From: Fibrobacterota bacterium | GTDB taxonomy: Bacteria; Fibrobacterota; Chitinivibrionia; Chitinivibrionales; Chitinispirillaceae | NCBI GenBank assembly: GCA_003164335.1 | Contig: PLTF01000072.1 | Span: 78,464 to 113,013 of the forward strand | Direction: 5' to 3' | Length of the DNA stretch: 34,550 bases | Shown: in pieces, positions 15,284 to 23,172 of the stretch | How positions within the stretch are numbered: the stretch's first letter is position 1 | Layout of the letters: each line of letters starts with the position of its first letter | The notes under the pieces: generated by a model | What the model saw: only the letters and a program-made list of their open reading frames with translations | Databases searched by the model: none | Told to the model about the DNA's origin: nothing | Made by a program: the position numbers and the translations under genes

Positions 15284-16654
15284 ATGGACAGGAAAAAGAT
15301 TCTGGTGGTCGACGACAATGAGTTGTTCAGGGATTCGATAGCGGATATGCTCATCCGTCAGAATTTCGACGTCGTGCAGGCGCCGGACGGCCGGAGTGCA
15401 CTCAATGAGGCTTCGCAACGCCGGTTCGATCTCGTCATTTCCGATATGAAAATGCCGTACATGTCCGGCATCGAACTGCTGGATAAGATGAAGCAGGTCG
15501 TTCCCGACGTGCCGTTTCTCATCATTACCGCGTTCGGCGCGGTTGAAACGGCGGTTGAGGCCATGAAGAAGGGTGCGTACGATTTCATCCAGAAATCGGA
15601 TACGCTCATGCGCGAGCTGGAGCTGACCGTAATCCGGGCACTGCAGTACCAGACGCTGGTCGATGAAAACCGGCGGCTGAAAACGGCGCTCAACGGTAAA
15701 TGGACTTCGATAGGAAAGACCGCAGCCATGGAGGAGGTTCGGGCCATGGTGGCCCGGGTTGCCGACAGCCGCTCAACCGTCCTCATTACCGGCGAGTCGG
15801 GAACCGGCAAGGAGCTTATCGCCCGGTCGATTCATTTCCAGAGTCGCCGGAATCACGGGCCATTTGTGAAAGTCAATTGTGCGGCGCTTCCGGACGGTCT
15901 TATCGAATCGGAGCTGTTCGGCCATGAAAAAGGCGCCTTTACCGGAGCCATCATGCAGAAGCGCGGAAAGTTTGAAGCCGCTTCGGGGGGGACCCTGCTC
16001 CTGGATGAAATAGGGGAGTTGCCGATGGCGGGACAGGCGAAACTGCTGCGCGCGCTCCAGGAACGGGAAATACACAAAGTGGGAGGAGACCAGCCCATCG
16101 AGGTCGACGTCCGGATTGTAGTTACCACCAACCGGAAACTCGAGGAGGAGGTCGGCCGGGGCAATTTTCGCGAGGACCTGTACTATCGCCTGAATGTGAT
16201 GCGAATCCATCTCCCGACACTGCGCGACCGGCGCGAGGATATCCCGAGCCTGGCGGATCATTTCCTGAAGCGATATAACGAGGAGAACGGGTTCAGTGTC
16301 GAGGGCTTTGCCGAGGGGTGCCTGGATACTCTCGTGCGCCATCCCTGGCCGGGCAATATCCGGGAGCTTGAAAACGCCATCGAACGGTCGGTGGTTCTCA
16401 CCCGTACCGGGAAGATACGTCCCGATATATTTCAATTCGTTTCGCCCGCAGATTTCGGAAGGGACGACAGCGGAAATCTTGAGGCCGGTATGACGGTCGG
16501 CGAGGCGGAAAAACAGCTCATTATGAAAACGCTCAGCCATTGCGGCGGAAACCGTACCAGGGCAGCCGACATGCTGGGAATCTCAATCCGCACCCTGCGC
16601 AACAAGCTCAACGAGTATCACTCAGTCAAGGAGTTGGACCTCGTTGAGGCATAG
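15284..16654 (+). CDS. sigma-54-dependent response regulator, FleR/FlrC type
   Basis: The 456-residue protein has a receiver domain (1-120, phospho-acceptor Asp54 in VISDMKMP), a central AAA+ domain (about 138-370) and a C-terminal Fis-type helix-turn-helix (about 415-450: ADMLGISIRTLRNKLNEY). The AAA+ domain has Walker A GESGTGKE, the sigma-54 contact loop GAFTGA, Walker B TLLLDEIGELP and the arginine-finger region REDLYYRLNV. All elements needed to activate sigma-54 polymerase are intact. It is encoded directly after its kinase. Given the sigma-54 promoter in front of flgB in this window, control of flagellar genes is the likely job. The ATG at 15284 is preceded by GCGGGAGAG. Confidence 0.9.
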   Translation: MDRKKILVVDDNELFRDSIADMLIRQNFDVVQAPDGRSALNEASQRRFDLVISDMKMPYMSGIELLDKMKQVVPDVPFLIITAFGAVETAVEAMKKGAYDFIQKSDTLMRELELTVIRALQYQTLVDENRRLKTALNGKWTSIGKTAAMEEVRAMVARVADSRSTVLITGESGTGKELIARSIHFQSRRNHGPFVKVNCAALPDGLIESELFGHEKGAFTGAIMQKRGKFEAASGGTLLLDEIGELPMAGQAKLLRALQEREIHKVGGDQPIEVDVRIVVTTNRKLEEEVGRGNFREDLYYRLNVMRIHLPTLRDRREDIPSLADHFLKRYNEENGFSVEGFAEGCLDTLVRHPWPGNIRELENAIERSVVLTRTGKIRPDIFQFVSPADFGRDDSGNLEAGMTVGEAEKQLIMKTLSHCGGNRTRAADMLGISIRTLRNKLNEYHSVKELDLVEA

Positions 16655-16921
16655 CCGGACGGATCCCGATCCATCTCCGCAATAGTGGACCGTGCCTTCG
16701 GTCCCGGCAACCATCACCTGTTTCCCGCGAATTTTATTGACTGGAATTGCATCTGAAGCTATTTTCATTGCTGCGTAGTTGATTGAATCACCTCGCAATA
16801 ATTCCGCCGGGCCGTCCGATCGGGGCATGTCTAGTGTTCCCCGGTTTGATGTTTAGGGCAGCAACACCGGTGCTTGAAGCGTTCCCCGACTGAACAGCGT
16901 GTTGTCGAAAGAGGGTGGAAG
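16655..16921. other. intergenic region upstream of the secreted-protein cluster
   Basis: No convincing gene is seen in these 267 bases. A candidate promoter lies at 16737-16765 (separate entry). A weak minus-strand open frame running back into the regulator gene has no ribosome site or recognisable domain. Confidence 0.5.
16737..16765 (+). promoter_or_regulatory. sigma-70-type promoter for the GH3 cluster
   Basis: TTGACT (16737-16742) and TATTTT (16760-16765) are separated by 17 bases. A start near 16772 would give a leader of about 150 bases before the first gene. The -35 box matches consensus in five of six positions and the -10 box in four. The match is visual only. Confidence 0.4.
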
Positions 16922-17329
16922 ATGATGATCAGATATTGGGTTGGCGGCGCGTGTATTCTCTGTCTCTGCGCATTTGCAGTGAGTGCGGACAAAGTCAGCG
17001 CTTCAAGCCGTGCTTTTTCATTCCCTGCGTTCACGGGCGTTAAGCAGGGAACGGTCGTTGCCCATCCATCGTACTTTAAATTTTTGCAGAATTCCGCCAG
17101 CGCCCGGGTCATGACCTTCATGTGGTCGTTTCCGGCGCAATCGTCCGGGCAGAGGGGCGCAATCACCGTTTATTCGTTGCGCGGTCAGGTCATTAAATCT
17201 TTTCCATGCACTGCTCCCTCGGGCATGGTGAAATGGAATACGGCAAAGGATGGGGCTGCCGGGATTTATGTCGCCAGGCTCGTTTACGGATCGGTCAGGC
17301 AAAATATTCGGATGATGCTTTGCAATTAA
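16922..17329 (+). CDS. small secreted protein consisting mainly of a sorting-like C-terminal domain
   Basis: From ATG 16922 (GAGGGTGG just upstream) the product is 135 residues: a signal peptide (MMIRYWVGGACILCLCAFAVSA) followed by about 110 residues. The last 65 read like a T9SS-type or FlgD-Ig-like C-terminal domain: AITVYSLRGQVIKSF, a W in VKWNTAKDG, then AAGIYVARLVYG and a basic end. This matches the usual ...V.(I/L)YD..GR.V....W.G.d..G..sG.YF..l... pattern. No other domain precedes it. It lies seven bases upstream of the GH3 gene, which lacks such a domain. It could be a surface anchor or chaperone for its neighbour, or a remnant of a larger protein. The domain call rests on pattern only. 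Confidence 0.6.
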   Translation: MMIRYWVGGACILCLCAFAVSADKVSASSRAFSFPAFTGVKQGTVVAHPSYFKFLQNSASARVMTFMWSFPAQSSGQRGAITVYSLRGQVIKSFPCTAPSGMVKWNTAKDGAAGIYVARLVYGSVRQNIRMMLCN

Positions 17330-17336
17330 GGGGAGC

Positions 17337-19883
17337 GTGATGATTAAAAAGGCAATCGGGGAAATTCTCCTGGCTTCGTTACTGTTTACGGCCGGTGCGA
17401 CGAGCGTATCGAACGTCCAGGTCAGCCTGGTCAAGGGATATGCAACGGGCCTGAATAACTCGGGCGATTCCCTGTATTATTACATGGGGCGGATTACCTA
17501 TACCTTTTATGCTCAGGGAATGGATTCGGTTATTGTCGGCGTCACCATCACCAATCGGTCAACCGGGACGCCCCTTACTCTGCTGGAAGCCGGCGGGGAT
17601 GTCGGACAGGTTCAGCAGAAGAACGCCACCGATACCCTTAAAACCATCTATTTCCGCACCAAATTGGGCGGCAATTATTCAGACTCCTATTTTGCGACCG
17701 TGACGGCGAACGGCAATAAGAGCCAGATGCGGCTGCTCGCCGATTCACTGGTGAAGCAGATGACGGTGACCCAGCGGATGTCTCAGCTATTCAATGCTGC
17801 GGATAAGCAGTGGTTCGGTGCAGATGATCAGCTTTTGAGTAATGGAAAACGGGTGCTTGGCTGGGCGTGTTCCGATGGACCTAACGGCGTTCGGTGGCCC
17901 ATAGGGCCCGCCGACGATTCCGTAGGAATTTACGGAGCAGGAAATCCGGCGACGAATTTCCCCACCGAGGTCGCACTTGCCAGCACCTTCGATACCTCTT
18001 TGCTGGACAGCGTGGGCTGGGCGATCGGACGCGAAACCCGCGCAAATGACCTCTACTGCAATCTCGGCCCGATGTGCGATGTAGTCGTCAATCCCCGCTG
18101 GGGCAGGACCTTCGAGACCATGGGGGAAGATCCCATCCTTTCGGGAAAATTGGTTGTGAACAGAATTATAGGAACCCAGAGCGTGCATTGCATTTCCAGT
18201 CCGAAGCATTTTGCGCCTTACCTGATGGAACAGGATCGGCAATGCGGCATGAGAGCCGGTGCGTCGGAGGAGGCTTACCGCGAGTTGAACTGCGTTCCCT
18301 TTGAAATGGCGCTCACCCAGGGCTATGCACAGGCGATCATGACCTCCTACAACAAGGTAAAGGTTCCAGGATACACGACGACCAACCCAACGTTGCTGGC
18401 CGATTTTTGCGACATCTCCGGTGTCAATAAGCACGGTGTCAACGATATTATCAGGCACGATTGGGGATACACGGGAATTATCATGACCGATTGGAGTGCT
18501 CTCTCGTGTGTAACCGACGGGGTCTATGCATACGACACCGCTCAGCTGGATATGAGTACCCCCTACGGCGACGGCGGCTATAGCAACATAGCTACGGGCA
18601 TCGCTTCCGGAGTATATGATACCGCTCCATTGAACCAGAAAGCCGCCGATGTCGTTTATGGAAAACTATGGGCATGGGGTGGCACGTTGCTTCCCTCCGA
18701 CAGCGCCATCAATAACGTACCTCCGAATACGATTCTCTGTGCCCAGCACAAGGCCATCGCACTCAAGGCGGCGCGAGAGTCCATCGTACTTGCAAAAAAT
18801 GATACCGTTGCGGGAAGCCCCATCCTCCCCCTTGACACCAATGCAACATTCAAGATTGCGGTCGTCGGGCCGGACGCGAGTTATGGTCGGCCGGGAGGTG
18901 GAGGAAGCAGCTATGTGACTCCGGACACCATCATTTCTCCACTGGCGGGAATTAAAACGCTTCTCGCAGCGCATCCGAATATTTCGCTGGTGAGCAATTA
19001 TACTTCAGCAACCGGACCCAACGACGTAGCGGTCGTCGTCATCGGAACATTGACGGGGATAATCGGGGGAGAGAGCGAATCGGTGGACCGGCCGAATCTG
19101 CTGCTCTCCTCCAGCATGCTGGCGCTGGTTTCGAGCGTGATGAGCGTTGTTCATAAAACGGTCGTTGTTTATACCGGCGGAAGCCCCTCGGACTCCGGAA
19201 GCTGGTCGGATGCCCCGGCCGTGGTTATTGAACTCTTCGGGGGAAGGTCCCAAGGCCAGGCACTTGCCGAAATCCTCTTCGGTATAACCAATCCAAGCGG
19301 CCATCTGAGCCTTACCTGGCCATTGTCTGAAAACGATCTCCCGAACAATCGGAATTTTGGATCGAATCTTAACACTTCGACACTCGAATTCGATGAACTG
19401 TCGGCCGATTCGGCTTACGGGTACTTCTATTTCGAGAAAACCGGCAAGACTCCGCTCTTCTGGTTCGGACACGGGCTCAGCTATACGACCTTTAGTTTTA
19501 ACAGCATTGAACCGTTAGGCCCGGCCACCATAACTGCCGGAGACCGAATCGACCTTGCGGTTAACCTCAGCAATACCGGCACGCGGACCGGAGACGCCGT
19601 GGTCCAGCTTTATGTGCGGCCGACCAGCCTCACGATTCCGCATAGAGTCAAGGATCTCCGGGGGTTCCAGCGCGCGACCCTCACTCCGGGCCAGTCCTCG
19701 ACGCTCACCTTTACGCTTGGTCCCCGGGATTTTTCCACCTACTATGCCGATTCGGCGCATCGGACCGGACAGTGGCAGGTCAACCCCGGAACCTACGATA
19801 TCATCGCCGGCTCGACCTCCAATCCAGCGGAGTTAGTAAACGGCAATGGTAAATGTGTTATAACGTCAATAACGGTACAATAA
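17337..19883 (+). CDS. secreted GH3 beta-glucosidase-like enzyme
   Basis: The 848-residue protein has a short signal peptide (1-21), a beta-rich N-terminal extension (about 25-128) not usual in GH3, and a catalytic TIM barrel (about 130-450). The barrel carries DGPNGVR (180-186), NPRWGRTFETMGEDP (252-266) and KHF (290-292). The nucleophile is Asp385 in IIMTDWSAL. An alpha/beta sandwich domain follows (about 480-710), in which GESESVDRPNL (578-588) places Glu581 or Glu579 at the general-acid position. An Fn3-like domain (about 740-830) closes it. Both catalytic sites look intact. The family cleaves terminal beta-glucose or beta-xylose units. No T9SS-like domain is present at its C terminus. 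The gene sits between the orphan sorting-domain protein and the second outer-membrane protein, and is probably co-transcribed with both. Confidence 0.9.
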   Translation: MMIKKAIGEILLASLLFTAGATSVSNVQVSLVKGYATGLNNSGDSLYYYMGRITYTFYAQGMDSVIVGVTITNRSTGTPLTLLEAGGDVGQVQQKNATDTLKTIYFRTKLGGNYSDSYFATVTANGNKSQMRLLADSLVKQMTVTQRMSQLFNAADKQWFGADDQLLSNGKRVLGWACSDGPNGVRWPIGPADDSVGIYGAGNPATNFPTEVALASTFDTSLLDSVGWAIGRETRANDLYCNLGPMCDVVVNPRWGRTFETMGEDPILSGKLVVNRIIGTQSVHCISSPKHFAPYLMEQDRQCGMRAGASEEAYRELNCVPFEMALTQGYAQAIMTSYNKVKVPGYTTTNPTLLADFCDISGVNKHGVNDIIRHDWGYTGIIMTDWSALSCVTDGVYAYDTAQLDMSTPYGDGGYSNIATGIASGVYDTAPLNQKAADVVYGKLWAWGGTLLPSDSAINNVPPNTILCAQHKAIALKAARESIVLAKNDTVAGSPILPLDTNATFKIAVVGPDASYGRPGGGGSSYVTPDTIISPLAGIKTLLAAHPNISLVSNYTSATGPNDVAVVVIGTLTGIIGGESESVDRPNLLLSSSMLALVSSVMSVVHKTVVVYTGGSPSDSGSWSDAPAVVIELFGGRSQGQALAEILFGITNPSGHLSLTWPLSENDLPNNRNFGSNLNTSTLEFDELSADSAYGYFYFEKTGKTPLFWFGHGLSYTTFSFNSIEPLGPATITAGDRIDLAVNLSNTGTRTGDAVVQLYVRPTSLTIPHRVKDLRGFQRATLTPGQSSTLTFTLGPRDFSTYYADSAHRTGQWQVNPGTYDIIAGSTSNPAELVNGNGKCVITSITVQ

Positions 19884-19911
19884 CATGCCGCCGGTGCGGG
19901 AGGGAGTAACC

Positions 19912-21315
19912 ATGAAGTTTCGGGCGATGGCGGTAGGTCTGGGTGCGGCTATTGCATTATTGTATTGTCCAGGCGTTATCGGGGGCGGAACCGATGACAT
20001 TGTTTTCACACCTATCGGCGATGCCTATCTGCAGGTCGGTCAGATTGTAAATGGTTATTATCAGTCGAAGGGTTCATCGATTTTTCAAATATACCATATG
20101 TGGCAGCAGCAGGCTTATGCGCATGTCGGATACGATGCACTGATAAATAAAAAGCTCGACATCAATATCAGCGTCGGCGGGACGATGGAATACTCAGACC
20201 CCCAGGTTTTAGCGGACCCTGCCACGTTGAAAACGGACCAGACATTTTTAATCAATTCCGCCTATGCCAGCTATCCGCTCATCCAGGATTCCCGGCTATT
20301 CTCCCTTACGTTGCAGGGCGGATATTTTCCCTATAAATACAACCCCGATGTCCGTAACCTCGGCGAATACCTTTTCAGGGCGAATGCCTACCCCATGCTG
20401 GTTTACAGCACGTTCGATTACCCGCTGGTTCGTATTCTCGGCGCAAGGATCGGGATGCAGGCGCTGGATTCGACGATTACCAATGATGTCATCCTTCATA
20501 GCGAAGTGCTCGGCGTTCCGGTTCAGGACTGGTCGATTGCCGACATTTTCAATGTTCGCCTGTTCAAGATGCTTACTATCGGCGGTGGAATTGATTTAAC
20601 CCATTTATTATCGGTATATCCGGGTCCCTACAACAGCTCATTAAACGATGTCTGGTACGATTTTTATTATGATGTCAATTCTAAAAACGATAAGAATTTG
20701 ATTTTAAGAGATATTACCACGAATGCCGACGGCACAAAAGATACGACCTGGGCCGATACGCTCAACTGGAGATCGGTAAAATTGATGGGCAGATTCAGTT
20801 TCGATCCTAAAAAGGCCTTGACGAAATTATTCGATGGAGCTTTTTTCGGCAGGGATGATTGCAAGCTTTACGGAGAGGCAGATATTATCGGCGTTGAAAA
20901 TTACCCCAGCTCTAACCCTGATTTAGCCGAACTGTATAATCGTAACATGCGAACCATCTACTCGTTCGGCTTTAACTTCCCGACCTTTGGGATCCTGGAT
21001 GTTGTTAATATGGAGTTGGAATACAACGCCGACACCACGAGCGCTTTTTCGGATTACAATATAGTGAACGCTACAGATGGACCCGTATTAAGTCCCCTCC
21101 TCCTGCCGGCCGGTACCGTAAGAAATCCCTGGCGATGGTCAATCTATGTGAAAAAATCGGTGTGTAACAATCATGTCAGTTTTATCGCGCAGGCCGCCAG
21201 GGACCATACCAAGATCAATTTTAACTATTGGGATCCAACGTATATGTCCCTGGGGGAGGCGCTGCCTACAACCCGGAACTGGTGTTGGGATTTCAAGACC
21301 GAGGTCAGGTTTTAA
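19912..21315 (+). CDS. predicted outer-membrane beta-barrel protein, paralog of the gene at 2576-3931
   Basis: The ATG at 19912 follows GGGAGG closely and gives 467 residues with a signal peptide (MKFRAMAVGLGAAIALLYCPGVIGG). An upstream in-frame ATG at 19885 would add nine residues before it and is not favoured. The mature part has the alternating pattern and aromatic girdle of a barrel and ends in WDFKTEVRF, with the terminal Phe expected for the BAM signal. Shared blocks with the first paralog include VGQIVNGYY, RNLGEYLFRANAYP, DYPL and KLYGEAD, plus a WRWSIYVKKS-like penultimate strand. Both genes lie immediately downstream of a glycosidase gene (here by 28 bases), so it probably helps import or retain the sugars released. 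No named family is recognised. Confidence 0.75.
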   Translation: MKFRAMAVGLGAAIALLYCPGVIGGGTDDIVFTPIGDAYLQVGQIVNGYYQSKGSSIFQIYHMWQQQAYAHVGYDALINKKLDINISVGGTMEYSDPQVLADPATLKTDQTFLINSAYASYPLIQDSRLFSLTLQGGYFPYKYNPDVRNLGEYLFRANAYPMLVYSTFDYPLVRILGARIGMQALDSTITNDVILHSEVLGVPVQDWSIADIFNVRLFKMLTIGGGIDLTHLLSVYPGPYNSSLNDVWYDFYYDVNSKNDKNLILRDITTNADGTKDTTWADTLNWRSVKLMGRFSFDPKKALTKLFDGAFFGRDDCKLYGEADIIGVENYPSSNPDLAELYNRNMRTIYSFGFNFPTFGILDVVNMELEYNADTTSAFSDYNIVNATDGPVLSPLLLPAGTVRNPWRWSIYVKKSVCNNHVSFIAQAARDHTKINFNYWDPTYMSLGEALPTTRNWCWDFKTEVRF

Positions 21316-21363
21316 TATCGTTGCGGCAGCGGGTATCTGAACCATATTGTCAAAGGATGAAAC

Positions 21364-22815
21364 ATGTTTTTCCAAAGCTGCGTGCGGTTTTTTCTTCTTC
21401 TGCCCACGCTGTTTATTTTCTTTTGTACCGCCGGCGCTCCGGTTAATTCCATACCCTCCAAGCCGTTGACCGCTCCTGCCCTTGCATCGCCGGCTGATGG
21501 CGCAACGGGTCAGAATACAACGTTGAAGCTTGTCTGGGATAGTGTGACCGCAGCAACGATGTACGATGTGGAGGTTTCGTCGAACAGCGCTTTTTCGAGC
21601 GTAACCGTTGCCGATTCGATGATAAAGGGCGATTCGGCAACTGTCGGTGCTCTTTCTGCAAGTACAACCTATTACTGGCGGGTGCAGGCCAGGAACAGCG
21701 CCTCCATCGGCGTGTGGTCAGGCGCATGGCATTTTGCCACTGCGGCCGTGACGGCACCGATCCTTGTTTCACCGGCTAACGGCGCAAACAGTCAGCCGGC
21801 AACTCTTTCCGTAAGCTGGGAAGGGGTGACAAGTGCAGCATCATACAGCATCCTTCTATCGACGGTATCCAACTTTGCATCGACGGTCGTCGGCCTGACG
21901 GGTGTCACGGGGACAGCAGCTTCGGTCAGCGATCTCGCAATTTTCACCACCTACTATTGGGAAGTAAACGCCACCAATACCGACAGTACGAGCGCATGGT
22001 CCGGCGCATGGCATTTCACCGTCGGGGGGACCAAAGTTCTCTCCATGGTGCAAATTCCCGGAGGCACATTCCGGATGGGATCAACGGACACTGATTTTTC
22101 CGACGAACAGCCGGTTCATCCTGTTACGGTTTCCACTTTTTATATAGACACGACTGATGTAACACAGGCTGATTACCAGGCTCTCATGGGAGTGAATCCA
22201 TCCTATTTTACCGGGGTTCCGCAGAGACCGGTCGAGCAGGTCACCTGGTTCGATGCGGTTCTCTACTGCAATGCCCGGAGCAGGCGTGATGGGTACGATA
22301 CGGTCTATTCGTACAGTTCCATTACCGGGGCGCCGGGCAACGGATGCTCCAATCTTGGCAATTTAACGATGGACTTTACCCACCATGGTTACCGGCTGCC
22401 GACCGAGGCCGAGTGGGAGTATGCATGCCGTGCCGGAACAGCTACCGACTATTACTGGGGCGGGAGTTACCCCCCGCTCATTGCCTCCGACACATCGACA
22501 ATAGATGCCGATGCAGTCTGGTGGCATAATTCGCCTGACAGTACCCAACCGGTAGCGAGCAAACTCCCGAATGCCTGGGGACTATACGATATGGCGGGGA
22601 ACGTCTGGCAGTGGTGCAATGACTGGTACGGCAGCTACAGCAGCAGCGCCCAGTCGGACCCGACGGGACCATCCAGCGGTACTTACCGGGTCATGCGCGG
22701 GGGATCGTGGGCCAATTACGATTACAACCTGCGCTCTGCAGACCGGTATGTAAGCGGCTACGCCATTCCGGGAGGCTGGAACGGCGATAATGGGTTCCGC
22801 TGCGTCAGGCGGTAG
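21364..22815 (+). CDS. secreted protein with two Fn3-like repeats and an FGE/SUMF1-like domain
   Basis: The 483-residue product has an N-terminal signal segment (about 1-25; a Cys at 21 could be lipidated but the lipobox is poor). Two Fn3-like repeats follow at about 36-126 and 130-220, each ending VWSGAWHF or AWSGAWHF. The FGE-sulfatase-type fold spans about 226-483 (MVQIPGGTFRMGSTD, YRLPTEAEWEYACRAGT, WGLYDMAGNVWQWCNDWYG, YRVMRGGSW, GFRCVRR). The cysteine pair that true formylglycine-generating enzymes carry after RGGS is absent: the segment reads RGGSWANYDYNLRSADR (445-461). A non-catalytic, ligand-binding or structural role is therefore more likely. It lies 48 bases after the outer-membrane protein gene and probably belongs to the same operon. 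Confidence 0.85.
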   Translation: MFFQSCVRFFLLLPTLFIFFCTAGAPVNSIPSKPLTAPALASPADGATGQNTTLKLVWDSVTAATMYDVEVSSNSAFSSVTVADSMIKGDSATVGALSASTTYYWRVQARNSASIGVWSGAWHFATAAVTAPILVSPANGANSQPATLSVSWEGVTSAASYSILLSTVSNFASTVVGLTGVTGTAASVSDLAIFTTYYWEVNATNTDSTSAWSGAWHFTVGGTKVLSMVQIPGGTFRMGSTDTDFSDEQPVHPVTVSTFYIDTTDVTQADYQALMGVNPSYFTGVPQRPVEQVTWFDAVLYCNARSRRDGYDTVYSYSSITGAPGNGCSNLGNLTMDFTHHGYRLPTEAEWEYACRAGTATDYYWGGSYPPLIASDTSTIDADAVWWHNSPDSTQPVASKLPNAWGLYDMAGNVWQWCNDWYGSYSSSAQSDPTGPSSGTYRVMRGGSWANYDYNLRSADRYVSGYAIPGGWNGDNGFRCVRR

Positions 22816-23172
22816 GTTCATCTCTCCGGCAATATCAAGATTTACGAAAGACAAGAGGCTGGGTTTCATGTGGACATGGCGCTATTCATAAGGCATTGAA
22901 TATATTATAGTTAAACTATTCCATGGTAATCGGGCCTGCCGATATCGACCCCTCTCGATGTTCGTCATTTCCGGAGATCCTCCCAAAACTTTCCGGGAGT
23001 TTATACCTTCCATAAAAATCAATAAGTTCCAAGTTTCTGCGAGTCCAAAACGGCTTTCGAAAGGGGAGTCGAATTTGAAAACGGCAGCTGCAGGACATAA
23101 ATTAATAAATAAGTGGGAGTGCAGGAACAGTACGCATGATAAGGAATATTACCCTCGAAAGGAAGTGTCACC
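22816..23172. other. intergenic region before the YVTN-repeat gene
   Basis: No convincing gene is seen in these 357 bases; an open frame from 22958 overlaps the next gene out of frame and has no domain. A short perfect palindrome, ATAGTT-A-AACTAT, lies at 22907-22919 in an AT-rich patch with TATTAT/TATAGT sequences that could be a -10 box. It could be an operator at a promoter for the gene at 23173. The ribosome site AAAGGAAG sits just before that gene. Confidence 0.4.

Noticed and set aside
16622-16828. 68-residue minus-strand frame after the sigma-54 regulator
   Set aside because: It overlaps the regulator's 3' end and a promoter candidate, with no ribosome site or recognisable motif.
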